Shown here piece by piece: positions 1-8,756 of a DNA stretch of 64,000 bases (positions within the stretch are counted from its first letter, which is position 1; each line of letters begins with the position of its first letter). The notes under the pieces are model-generated. The model was not told where the DNA came from, did no database searches, and saw nothing but the letters and a program-made list of their open reading frames with translations. The translations under genes and the position numbers were made by a program. Source of the stretch: an uncultured Lachnospiraceae bacterium (lineage in GTDB: Bacteria > Bacillota > Clostridia > Lachnospirales > Lachnospiraceae); NCBI GenBank assembly GCA_910588845.1, contig CAJURU010000008.1:1-64000 (forward strand), given 5' to 3'.

Positions 1-3000
1 TCAACGAGGCATCAGGGCTCCTCCCGGCTCCGCCGGGTCCCTCCTCATGCCATAAAAAGCCTCAATCTGCGCCTGTTCGGAACTCAAGCCCTTTTCTTCC
101 ATCTGCACAATTGCCATCATCATGCGGTTGTAATCGTAGGGTACAATTTTTTTGAATTTCGGCAGATAACGGCTAAAGTCCTCAAGAATTTCCTTACCTT
201 TCTGCGAATTTGTCAGCGCAACATGTTCTTTTATCATGTCTTTCAGCTCCATTACATCATATTTAGAAGTAATTTCCTGGGAAAATACCATTTCCTTATT
301 AATTCTGGTATATAAATCATTATCCTCATCCAGCACATATGCAATACCGCCGCTCATACCCGCCGCAAAGTTTTTCCCAGTCTTTCCAAGAACGACTACC
401 CTGCCGCCCGTCATATATTCGCAGCCGTGATCGCCGACGCCTTCCACCACTGCGTTGGCTCCTGAGTTGCGCACGCAGAAACGTTCTCCGGCAACACCGT
501 TGATAAATGCCTTTCCGCTTGTCGCTCCATAGAGCGCAACATTTCCGATGATAATGTTCTCATCCTGCCTGTACCTGACGCCGGCCGGAGGATAAACCAC
601 CAGCTTGCCGCCGGACAAACCTTTACCGAAATAATCGTTGCTGTCTCCTACGAGCTCAAGTGTCAAGCCCTTGGGGATAAACGCCCCAAAGCTCTGGCCG
701 CCGGCGCCGCTGCATTTAATAAGGAACGTATCTTCTGCAAGACTGTTCGCATAACGCCTGGTAATCTCTGAACCGAAAATTGTGCCAAACGAACGGTCCG
801 TATTTGTCACTTCCACATCAAGGCTGCGCCTCTGCTCGCTCTCCAAAGCTGTTTTCAACTGTTTTAAAAGGATTTTTTCATCCTTGGTCTTTTCTAATTC
901 AAAATCATAAACTTGTTTGGGATCGAAGATAACCTTTGCCTTAGGCCCTGCAAAGGGATTGTCAAGGATTCCCGATAAGTCTAATTCCTTCTCCCTCTCG
1001 CTTAAATCTTCCCGTACTTTCAACAGGTCGCTGCGGCCTACCAGCTCATCCACGGTACGGACGCCCAACTTGGCCATATATTCCCGCAGCTCTTCGGCGA
1101 TAAAACGCATGAAATTAATCACATATTCCGGTTTGCCCGCAAAGCGTTTGCGCAGCTTGGGGTTCTGGGTAGCAATGCCTGCCGGACAGGTATCAAGATT
1201 ACAAACGCGCATCATCACACAGCCCATCGTTACCAGCGGCGCAGTAGCAAAGCCGAATTCCTCCGCTCCCAGCATGGCGGCAACCGCCACGTCGCGCCCG
1301 GTCATCAATTTTCCATCGGTCTCAATGCGCACCTTATTGCGCAAACCATTGAGAATTAAGGTCTGATGCGTCTCGGAAAGCCCCAGCTCCCAGGGAAGCC
1401 CGGCATTGTGGATGGAACTTGCAGGCGCGGCTCCGGTTCCTCCGTCATAGCCGGAAATCAACACTACCTGTGCGCCAGCCTTTGCCACGCCCGCGGCAAC
1501 CGTTCCCACACCTGCCTCCGACACCAGTTTGACCGTAATTCTTGCCTGTTTATTTGAATTCTTTAAATCATATATCAATTGCTCCAAGTCTTCGATAGAA
1601 TAAATATCATGGTGCGGCGGCGGTGAAATCAGGGAAACGCCCGGCGTCGAAAGCCTTGTCTTAGCAATCCAGGGATAAACTTTTTGTCCCGGCAGATGTC
1701 CGCCTTCCCCCGGCTTTGCGCCCTGCGCCATCTTAATCTGAATTTCCTTGGCGCTCACCAGATATTGGCTGGTAACGCCAAACCGCCCAGACGCCACCTG
1801 CTTGATTGCGGAACAGCGGTTGACGCCGTCCCTGCCGGTCACGAGACGTTCCGGGCTCTCGCCGCCCTCGCCGCTGTTGGATTTCCCATGCAGACGATTC
1901 ATGGCAATCGCCAAAGTCTCGTGCGCCTCCTGCGAAATGGAACCATAAGACATAGCCCCCGTCTTAAAACGCGTCACAATTGCATCCACGCTCTCCACTT
2001 CCTCAATCGGCACGCCCTTTTTGGGGAACTTAAACGTCATCATCCCTCGAATATTGGCGTCCCTTTCCTGTTTATCCGCAGCCGCCGTGTACTGTTTGAA
2101 TAACTGATAATCGCCGCGTTTCGTAGATTCCTGCAACAAATGGATCGTCAGCGGATTATAAAGATGGCTGTCCGCACCGCTGCGCATCTTATGACGTCCG
2201 CGGCTCTCAAGCGTTAAATCTGTCTCCAACCCCAGCGGATCATATGCGCTGGAGTGAAGCGCATCTACATCCCGCTCAATGTCTTTCAAGGTAATTCCAC
2301 CAATACGACTGACCGTATCCGTAAAATAATTGTTAATTACATTGGCGCTGATACCGATTGCCTCAAAAATTTTTGCCCCTTGATAAGACTGGATTGTGGA
2401 AATACCCATCTTTGCGGCAATCTTGACAATGCCATGGAGAATGGCGTTGTTGTAGTCAGCCACCGCCGCATAATAATCTTTATCCAACATATGCTCGTCA
2501 ATCAACTGCTTCACCGTATCCTGCGCCAGATAAGGGTTGATGGCACAGGCGCCGTAACCGAGCAAAGTTGCAAAATGATGCACTTCCCTGGGCTCGCCAG
2601 ATTCGAGAATCATCGCCAGCGCCGTCCGCTTCTTCGTCTTAATCAAATACTGCTGTAAAGATGACACCGCCAGCAGTGAGGGAATCGGCACATGGTTCTC
2701 ATCCACGCTCCTGTCAGAGAGGATTAAGATATTGGCGCCATCGCGGTATGCACGGTCCGCCTCCACAAACAGACGGTCAATCGCCTTTTCCAAACTGGTA
2801 TTTTTATAGTAGGTAATGGGAATTTCCACCACATGGAATCCCTCTACTTTCATGGATTTGATTTTCATTAAATCCGTATTGGTGAGAATCGGATTATCCA
2901 CCTTCAATACCTGGCAATTTAAGGGCTTCTCTTCCAAAAGGTTGCCGTCTTCCCCAATATATACGGTAGTGCTGGTTACGACCTCCTCGCGGATAGAGTC

Positions 3001-4575
3001 AATTGGCGGATTCGTCACCTGGGCAAATTTCTGTTTGAAATAATTAAACAACGGCTGGTGGTCGCCCGCCAATGCAGCCAGCGGCGTATCAATGCCCATA
3101 GCTGAAGTCGCCTCCCCGCCATTCTTTGCCATGGGGAGAATCGCCTCCTTTAAGGATTCATAGGTGTAACCGAACGTCTTTTGCAGCCTCTGGCGTTCTT
3201 CCTTCGTATATTCCGGCACACGCTGGTTGGGAATCTTTAAATCTGCGAGTTTAATCAAGTTACGGTCAAGCCACTCGCCGTACGGCTGCCTGCCGGCATA
3301 TTTCTCCTTCAATTCATCATCGTCGATAACCCTGCCCTGCACCGTATCTACCAGAAGCATTTTACCAGGACGCAGACGTTCTTTTACAATAATCTTCGTA
3401 GGTTCAATCTCCAACACGCCAACCTCAGAAGAAAGAATCAGGTAATCGTCATCCGTAATATAATAGCGTGAAGGGCGCAGGCCGTTACGGTCAAGGACCG
3501 CTCCTAAAATATCGCCATCACTAAACAGAATAGACGCCGGGCCGTCCCAAGGCTCCATCATGGTTGCGTAGTATTGATAGAAATCCTTCTTTTTCTGGCT
3601 CATCAACCCATTGTTTGCCCAGGGTTCCGGGATGGTAATCATCACGGCCAGCGGAAGGTCCATACCGCTCATCACCAGAAATTCCAAGGTATTATCAAGC
3701 CTTGCCGAGTCAGAACCTTCCGCATTTACAACTGGAAGCACTTTTTGCAGCTCCCCGCGCAGATGTTCAGACTCCATCGTCTCCTCACGCGCCAGCATCT
3801 TATCCGCATTTCCGCGAATCGTGTTAATCTCCCCGTTATGCACGATAAAACGGTTGGGATGCGCCCGCTCCCAGCTTGGGTTCGTATTGGTAGAAAATCT
3901 GGAATGCACCGTGGCAATCGCCGACTCGTAATCCTTATCCTGCAAATCCGCAAAGAACTGCCGAAGCTGCTCCACCAAAAACATCCCTTTATACACAATC
4001 GTCCTGCTAGACAGGGAAACAACATAAGTATCATCATTAGACTGTTCAAACACGCGGCGCGCCACATATAATTTACGGTCAAAATCAAGCCCTTTCTTCA
4101 CATGATCCGGGCGCTTTACAAATCCCTGCATAATATAAGGCATACAGTCAACGGCCTTCTGCCCCAGCTTGTCAGGCGCAATCGGCACCTGCCGCCAGCC
4201 CAGAAATTCCATGCCTTCCTTCTTCACAATGACCTCGAACATCTTCTTGGCTTGATTGCGTTTTAGTTCATCCTGAGAGAAAAAGAACATACCGATTCCA
4301 TAATCTCTCTCTTCTCCCAAAGCAATTCCCGCCTGCTGCGCTGCCTTTTTGAAAAATTTATGGGAAATCTGCAAAAGAATACCTACGCCGTCTCCGGTCT
4401 TCCCCTCTGCATCCTTTCCTGCTCTGTGCTTCAAGTTCTCTACAATCTTCAATGCATTCTCTACCGTCCCATGCGTCTTGACGCCTTTGATGTTCACTAC
4501 CGCGCCAATTCCACAGTTATCATGTTCAAACCGGGGATCATACATCCCCATTGCCGTCCGTTTTGTCTCCTGCAT
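1..4575 (-). CDS. gltB: Glutamate synthase, large subunit
   Basis: Makes glutamate from glutamine and 2-oxoglutarate in the cytoplasm; central to ammonia assimilation. The 1524-residue length fits the bacterial large (alpha) subunit. An N-terminal class II glutamine amidotransferase domain starts at HDNCGIGAV, where the Cys near residue 21 would become the N-terminal nucleophile after processing. The central and FMN synthase domains follow, with SGEGGESPERL, and a Cys cluster spaced C-x5-C-x4-C around VCNLDTCPAGIATQ for the 3Fe-4S centre. The C-terminus has the GxGxG-type beta helix. The start has GGGAGG 8 bases upstream. The stop is the first codon of the window, so the gene is complete. No small subunit is visible; it may lie beyond the left edge, or electrons may come from another donor. 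Identity very sure. Confidence 0.97.
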   Translation of the reverse strand: MQETKRTAMGMYDPRFEHDNCGIGAVVNIKGVKTHGTVENALKIVENLKHRAGKDAEGKTGDGVGILLQISHKFFKKAAQQAGIALGEERDYGIGMFFFSQDELKRNQAKKMFEVIVKKEGMEFLGWRQVPIAPDKLGQKAVDCMPYIMQGFVKRPDHVKKGLDFDRKLYVARRVFEQSNDDTYVVSLSSRTIVYKGMFLVEQLRQFFADLQDKDYESAIATVHSRFSTNTNPSWERAHPNRFIVHNGEINTIRGNADKMLAREETMESEHLRGELQKVLPVVNAEGSDSARLDNTLEFLVMSGMDLPLAVMITIPEPWANNGLMSQKKKDFYQYYATMMEPWDGPASILFSDGDILGAVLDRNGLRPSRYYITDDDYLILSSEVGVLEIEPTKIIVKERLRPGKMLLVDTVQGRVIDDDELKEKYAGRQPYGEWLDRNLIKLADLKIPNQRVPEYTKEERQRLQKTFGYTYESLKEAILPMAKNGGEATSAMGIDTPLAALAGDHQPLFNYFKQKFAQVTNPPIDSIREEVVTSTTVYIGEDGNLLEEKPLNCQVLKVDNPILTNTDLMKIKSMKVEGFHVVEIPITYYKNTSLEKAIDRLFVEADRAYRDGANILILSDRSVDENHVPIPSLLAVSSLQQYLIKTKKRTALAMILESGEPREVHHFATLLGYGACAINPYLAQDTVKQLIDEHMLDKDYYAAVADYNNAILHGIVKIAAKMGISTIQSYQGAKIFEAIGISANVINNYFTDTVSRIGGITLKDIERDVDALHSSAYDPLGLETDLTLESRGRHKMRSGADSHLYNPLTIHLLQESTKRGDYQLFKQYTAAADKQERDANIRGMMTFKFPKKGVPIEEVESVDAIVTRFKTGAMSYGSISQEAHETLAIAMNRLHGKSNSGEGGESPERLVTGRDGVNRCSAIKQVASGRFGVTSQYLVSAKEIQIKMAQGAKPGEGGHLPGQKVYPWIAKTRLSTPGVSLISPPPHHDIYSIEDLEQLIYDLKNSNKQARITVKLVSEAGVGTVAAGVAKAGAQVVLISGYDGGTGAAPASSIHNAGLPWELGLSETHQTLILNGLRNKVRIETDGKLMTGRDVAVAAMLGAEEFGFATAPLVTMGCVMMRVCNLDTCPAGIATQNPKLRKRFAGKPEYVINFMRFIAEELREYMAKLGVRTVDELVGRSDLLKVREDLSEREKELDLSGILDNPFAGPKAKVIFDPKQVYDFELEKTKDEKILLKQLKTALESEQRRSLDVEVTNTDRSFGTIFGSEITRRYANSLAEDTFLIKCSGAGGQSFGAFIPKGLTLELVGDSNDYFGKGLSGGKLVVYPPAGVRYRQDENIIIGNVALYGATSGKAFINGVAGERFCVRNSGANAVVEGVGDHGCEYMTGGRVVVLGKTGKNFAAGMSGGIAYVLDEDNDLYTRINKEMVFSQEITSKYDVMELKDMIKEHVALTNSQKGKEILEDFSRYLPKFKKIVPYDYNRMMMAIVQMEEKGLSSEQAQIEAFYGMRRDPAEPGGALMPR

Positions 4576-4679
4576 CTTCTCATCCTCCCTGCTCTATTCT
4601 GACAGTGAAATCCTCGAATCATAGATATCGTAATTCCCACCGCTATTGCTTTGCCATGGTAAAGTGTTGCTTTAAAAAT

Positions 4680-4708
4680 ACTATACACCTTTTTTTCCCG
4701 CTTGTAAA
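4680..4708 (-). promoter_or_regulatory. Sigma-A-type promoter of gltB
   Basis: On the minus strand, TTTACA (4703-4708) is separated by exactly 17 bases from TATAGT (4680-4685). This puts the transcript start near 4672 and gives gltB a leader of roughly 95 nt. No riboswitch fold was recognised in the leader. Confidence 0.7.
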
Positions 4709-5000
4709 CTGTTTTTTTCTTCTAATTTTCTGATTATTTGACTATATTTTTTATTTTTATAATTTATCAGAATATTCAACTTATTTTTCTAGTTTTTCCT
4801 CTCATACACAGACAATTTCATCTTATCTCTTTAAAATTTTTATTTGTTTTTTTGTTTATATTTGCTTTGTCCTGGGATTTTTTTGTGAATTGTGCTAAAA
4901 TTCATAAGACATTAATTCAAGAGATACTTTTCATAATCTTCCTGGTAAAGAGCCCTTATATAATCTGATTCATTCAAGAAACTGCCACACCCATATATTC
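4709..5000. other. AT-rich gene-free spacer
   Basis: Very T-rich on the plus strand between about 4690 and 4960. Reading frames here are phenylalanine/isoleucine-rich low-complexity translations with no ribosome binding site, so I call no gene. It separates the gltB promoter from the accessory island to the right. Confidence 0.6.
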
Positions 5001-5049
5001 TTCATACAAAAAGCTGGCATTGCTCTGCAACGCCAGCTTTTTGTATGAA
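5001..5049 (-). terminator. Strong hairpin, probable bidirectional terminator
   Basis: An 18-bp perfect inverted repeat (5001-5018 with 5032-5049) closes a 13-base loop. The stem contains GCCAGC followed by TTTTT, so it reads as an intrinsic terminator on the minus strand, ending transcription of the accessory genes before gltB, and by symmetry on the plus strand. Confidence 0.75.
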
Positions 5050-5110
5050 TCTACTCCCTATAATTTATGTTAATATGACAGATCCATAAATCTATATCCT
5101 AAAATTTATA

Positions 5111-5305
5111 CTAGTACAACATTCCTAATGTTCCTAACAACGCCGAAACTCTTATCCCTATGCCCCGAACTGCATTAATCTTATCATTTGTCCGCCTTAA
5201 ATAACTTATTATTCCATTTAAGAACATTTTAGGTTCTGAAAGTAACAAATCTTCTGACATTTCTCGTAAACGACAGAACAACCAATATAGCATATCATTG
5301 CTCAC
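5111..5305 (-). CDS. Unrecognised small ORF in mobile-element remnant
   Basis: A 64-residue frame beginning MSNDMLYWLFCRLREM, with a hydrophobic N-terminal helix and a basic middle. It starts 21 bases after the stop of the KTR zinc-ribbon gene, with a weak GGTGA before the ATG. I do not recognise it. Its position as the last frame of the island suggests a leftover of the mobile element rather than a native gene. It may not be translated. Confidence 0.35.
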   Translation of the reverse strand: MSNDMLYWLFCRLREMSEDLLLSEPKMFLNGIISYLRRTNDKINAVRGIGIRVSALLGTLGMLY

Positions 5306-5325
5306 CTGTTCATCGGCTCTGCGTC

Positions 5326-5499
5326 TTATGCGTCTGGCTCTGTGATGACTGTTACTCGTAACTTTTTTGCTTCAATTAATGTTTCCTGCCTGTATTTCGG
5401 GCAGTAGAGAGGATAATTTATCAGAACAGTATCCTCCCTGATTTTATTGCAAGTTTTGTTTCCGCAGACAGGACACAACACCCATTCTGTCTGTTTCAT
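5326..5499 (-). CDS. Cysteine-rich KTR-type zinc-ribbon protein, shortened and altered
   Basis: Small zinc-ribbon protein of the kind found in conjugative transposons of Firmicutes (cysteine-rich KTR family, recalled from family knowledge). The first knuckle CPVCGNKTC is intact. The second, normally CPKC, reads CPKY, so one zinc ligand is lost. The start MKQTEW is chosen because AAAGG stands 7 bases upstream; a longer frame from 5523 begins right at the stop of the permease. The frame ends after EPDA, but removing one T immediately after that codon would extend it with KTQSR and a stop, the ending I expect for the family. The gene therefore looks like a decayed passenger. Function in the family is unknown. 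Confidence 0.6.
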   Translation of the reverse strand: MKQTEWVLCPVCGNKTCNKIREDTVLINYPLYCPKYRQETLIEAKKLRVTVITEPDA

Positions 5500-5526
5500 A
5501 ATTAAACCTTTCTGAAACTCCATCTG

Positions 5527-7725
5527 CTAAATCAACGCATCATTCCGCAATGTTTCATTCAAGTCACACTGCAAAAGACGCTTTCCGCCAATATAATAAG
5601 CAAGCGCAACAAACAATACTATCGCAGCCGCAAATATCAAAACAGGCAGAATCGGGGCTTCCGACCAGAAAACCATCGGGTCTAAATAACTTGCTGTTAC
5701 GGCAAACTGCACAAACAATAGGGTAAGCGGCAATGTAATCAAAAGCGGTTTCCCTGCAATCACAAACGCTTCAATACAGAACATTTTCCTCATTTCCTGC
5801 GGTGTCAATCCAATGGACATATACCCCGCAAATTCCCGCTTCCTTTGACGGAGAAACCCTAACGTATTTGAAAAGACATTCGCAATTCCAATAATGGCAA
5901 GCAATACACAAAAAGCTCCCAAAATCATTACCATGCCTTGGATTAAACTGTCATTAGACAATCTTTCCTGTATTCGGTTTTCACTTTCAATTTCATACTG
6001 CTCCGATACAAGCCGCACGATTTCCTGTTCCAGAGCGTTTAAATCCGCAAGATTTGCAGTTTTGTTTGAAAGAATACGGATATAACTGTCGGATTCAGCT
6101 TCACATACCTTCCCCAAGGTTTTATTCCACATGGTAAGTGGGATGAAATGTACAAGGGCATAATCATCATATTCTTCCCTCAGCGCAGGAACAGTCTGTG
6201 TATAAGATAAAACGGGGATTTCTACGGTTTTATCATTTTTATAAAGTATTGTTTTCTGGTTATCCTCCCTTACAAATGGAACATATTCTTTATAGCGGAA
6301 ATTGCTGTTTATACTGTCCCAAATCTGATTTAATACGATTGTGCCGTCAAGACTTGGCGTAATCCCAATTTGTGAACAGAAGTTTAAAAAGCTCCTGTCA
6401 TCCAAAACAACAATCGGTGCAGATACCTGAAACTGCCCGTTTTCATTCGGCGTTCCCGCAACTGATTCAAACCCGCCAAGTGATGACAGTTCATCGCTCT
6501 GTAATCCCTCTGGCAAAAATGTCATTGCTTCCGCCTTTTGATATACCGTGGCATCTTTTATCCCCGAAATATCCTGCAATTCATCTGCTAAGCCAAAATC
6601 TGTTAATTCCGTGTCCTTTAAAGTTATCATGATATCCCACACATCCTGATACCGTTCAAAATAAGTATATCTGGTGCTGATATCTGCAAGGGTAGTAAAG
6701 CAAATCATGATGGAAAAACCCAGAAAAGACAGCAATAATGATAATGTGGATATCCGTAAGTGTTTCTTTCGGGCTTTTAATGCGTTTCCTGCAAGTTCTC
6801 CTTTCATGCCAAAAACACAAGATAAAAACCGAGAATGTTTCTTTTTCTTTAACAATAGACCGCTTGTATTTCTGATTGCTTCAAGCGGCGTCATCCTGCT
6901 CAGTTTTCTTGCGGGAATCCACGCAGAAAAAATTACGGTTAAGACCGAAACGAAAACCGTAACCGCAAATATGGACGGATGATACTGGAAAACAGATTCG
7001 TGACGTCCAGATACATCTGAAGCAAAAAAATTGATTGCTTTTATAACCCCATAGCTTATTGAAATCCCGAATATACTGCCAAGTAGCATTGGCAGTATAC
7101 TTAAAGCCATCGCTTCCTGCAACAGACAGGTTCTAATCTGCCTTGGTGTAGCCCCAATACTCGAAAATATACCAAATTGATGGATTCTGGCATTCATGGA
7201 TAATTCAAAAGAGCCTCGGATAATTAAGATTAACGACACTGCCATAATAATCAGTATCACCACATACAGCGTCAAAAGCATTGGCGGCGACTCATCCTCT
7301 GGGTCATGTATAAAATAACGGGACAGGAGCAATGAGTTGTATTGGATGGAATCTTTATTTAGCCCAAGCTGTGCTGCAATTAGTGGCATATCACGATAAA
7401 TCGTTCGGGCATTCTTCAAATAAATATCCGCCACTATTTTTTCTTTTTTGGATAATTCCTTGTTGATGGCTGCTTTTTCTACATTCGCAAATTGACATAC
7501 CATAGATAAATCATCAGAACTTAATGCTTCACAAACAATGCGCCCCTGCCAGTCGCCCTCCTCTAATATGATTTGTTCCACATCATACGCCCAAAAATTG
7601 TAAGCTATGCTGCACAACAGCGACAAAAACATGGTAGCAACAAGAGCGGCCGCCATAATTGATATACTGGATGCACGGTTATTTTTAATATAGCTTTTGG
7701 AGTAGTCTTTCCACATGCCGCTCAC
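5527..7725 (-). CDS. ABC transporter permease, FtsX/MacB type
   Basis: Membrane subunit of an ABC system that probably exports or removes a peptide or antibiotic at the cell envelope. The 732 residues begin with a membrane helix (about 20-45). A first FtsX-type domain follows, with helices near 150-172, 205-230 and 255-275, then a second set: one helix near 325-350, a large extracytoplasmic stretch to about 595, and three more helices to the C-terminus. The gene overlaps the upstream ATPase gene by four bases, so the two are translationally coupled. A histidine kinase and response regulator lie next upstream, as in peptide-sensing detoxification modules. BceB proteins have a similar size and two-part plan, but I cannot assign the substrate. 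Confidence 0.88.
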   Translation of the reverse strand: MSGMWKDYSKSYIKNNRASSISIMAAALVATMFLSLLCSIAYNFWAYDVEQIILEEGDWQGRIVCEALSSDDLSMVCQFANVEKAAINKELSKKEKIVADIYLKNARTIYRDMPLIAAQLGLNKDSIQYNSLLLSRYFIHDPEDESPPMLLTLYVVILIIMAVSLILIIRGSFELSMNARIHQFGIFSSIGATPRQIRTCLLQEAMALSILPMLLGSIFGISISYGVIKAINFFASDVSGRHESVFQYHPSIFAVTVFVSVLTVIFSAWIPARKLSRMTPLEAIRNTSGLLLKKKKHSRFLSCVFGMKGELAGNALKARKKHLRISTLSLLLSFLGFSIMICFTTLADISTRYTYFERYQDVWDIMITLKDTELTDFGLADELQDISGIKDATVYQKAEAMTFLPEGLQSDELSSLGGFESVAGTPNENGQFQVSAPIVVLDDRSFLNFCSQIGITPSLDGTIVLNQIWDSINSNFRYKEYVPFVREDNQKTILYKNDKTVEIPVLSYTQTVPALREEYDDYALVHFIPLTMWNKTLGKVCEAESDSYIRILSNKTANLADLNALEQEIVRLVSEQYEIESENRIQERLSNDSLIQGMVMILGAFCVLLAIIGIANVFSNTLGFLRQRKREFAGYMSIGLTPQEMRKMFCIEAFVIAGKPLLITLPLTLLFVQFAVTASYLDPMVFWSEAPILPVLIFAAAIVLFVALAYYIGGKRLLQCDLNETLRNDALI

Positions 7726-8402
7726 CTCCGCTTCTGGTCGCTGACAATTTGTCCGTCTTCGATGGTTACAATTCGGTCAGCTTCCAATGCAATTTTTTCA
7801 TCATGGGTAATAAGGAGTATCGTCTGTTTTAAATTTCGGTTTGACAGCTTTAAGAGGTCAATAATTTCCTTTGAATTTTTTTGGTCAAGGTTTCCCGTCG
7901 GTTCATCAGCAAAAAGGATGGCAGGGCGGTAAATCAAAGACCTTGCGATTGCGACACGCTGCTGCTGTCCGCCAGATAGCTGGCTCGGCAGGCTTTCCAG
8001 TTTGTCCTCTATCCCCAATGTCTTTACAATCATTTTAAAGTAATCCAAATCTGGCTTTCTTTTGTCAAGCAGCATAGGCATAAGGATATTTTTCTCTGCT
8101 GTAAGAGTGGGAATCAGATTGTAAAACTGGTAAACCAATCCAACCTTTCTTCTTCTGAAAATTGCGGCGTCCGTAGCATTTAGCCCGCCAAGGTCAACAC
8201 CGTCTATTGTTACAGTGCCTTTTGTCGGCTTGTCCACGCTGCCCAAAATATGCAAAAGCGTTGATTTTCCAGAGCCAGATGCCCCGATAATTGCGACAAA
8301 TTCGCCTTTTCCAATAGACATGCTGATTCCATTTAAAGCAGTAACTTGATTACCGCCTTTCCCAAATACTTTTTCAATACCGTTACATCTTAGTATTTCC
8401 AT
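7722..8402 (-). CDS. ABC transporter ATP-binding protein (MacB/LolD type)
   Basis: Cytoplasmic ATPase that drives the FtsX-type permease encoded directly downstream. The 226 residues show Walker A GASGSGKST (about 40-48), the signature LSGGQQQRVAIARSL, Walker B ILFADEPTGNLD and the H-loop LLITHD. The ADEPTGNLD form is typical of the MacB/LolD/BceA class. AGGAGG precedes the ATG by 10 bases. The 350-bp spacer upstream carries several hairpins and two copies of a palindromic repeat, and probably the promoter. Regulation by the adjacent two-component system is inferred from gene order only. Confidence 0.92.
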   Translation of the reverse strand: MEILRCNGIEKVFGKGGNQVTALNGISMSIGKGEFVAIIGASGSGKSTLLHILGSVDKPTKGTVTIDGVDLGGLNATDAAIFRRRKVGLVYQFYNLIPTLTAEKNILMPMLLDKRKPDLDYFKMIVKTLGIEDKLESLPSQLSGGQQQRVAIARSLIYRPAILFADEPTGNLDQKNSKEIIDLLKLSNRNLKQTILLITHDEKIALEADRIVTIEDGQIVSDQKRR

Positions 8403-8756
8403 GTTGTCAAATCCTCCTGTCTGTTATTTCCTTATTACTGGCGTGTCCCTCACGCCATAAAGGTATACCCTTGCGGTATTCCCTCATTGTCGGCGCGTCC
8501 TTCACGCCATAGAGGTATACCCTTGCGGTATTTTCTATACCTTGGTATAAATCTTTCTATTATTCCCGCGAGCAATGAGGAAAATAGCCATGTTTACATG
8601 GTTATTTGACGAATGCCGCGAGCGTCAAAAACCCTGTTGCTTGCAACATGGTTTTTGATTTGAGATTTCTCAAGGTATTTTTATTATAACAAAAGAAAGT
8701 GACATCTCAGTGACTACGCCCCAAATATACCATATTTTATGTGCTTCGCATTATTT
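8403..8756. other. Gene-free spacer with hairpins before the ABC genes
   Basis: This 354-base stretch lies between the histidine kinase stop and the ATPase start. It has two copies of a small palindromic repeat (8439-8532), a hairpin at about 8588-8609 (ATAGCCATG with CATGGTTAT), another at about 8628-8658 built from AAAACC-TGTTGC and GCAACA-GGTTTT, and a short one with TTGAGATTTCTCAA. The promoter of the ABC pair should lie here but I could not fix it. Confidence 0.6.
8439..8532. repeat. Two tandem copies of a small palindromic repeat
   Basis: Copy one is 8439-8480 and copy two 8490-8532. Each has a hairpin of the form GGCGTG-N5-CACGCC (GGCGCG in copy two), then TA(A/G)AGGTATACCC and TTGCGGTATT, which can form a second small hairpin. 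The copies differ at only a few positions. A third relative lies inside the histidine kinase gene at 9302-9345. Confidence 0.75.

Noticed and set aside
4738..4968. Plus-strand frame rich in Phe and Ile in the AT-rich spacer
   Set aside because: Low-complexity translation of T-rich DNA, no binding site and no recognisable features.
5527..8402. Naming the exporter BceAB and assigning bacitracin resistance
   Set aside because: The two-part FtsX plan fits but substrate-specific features cannot be read from the sequence, and MacB-type exporters look alike.
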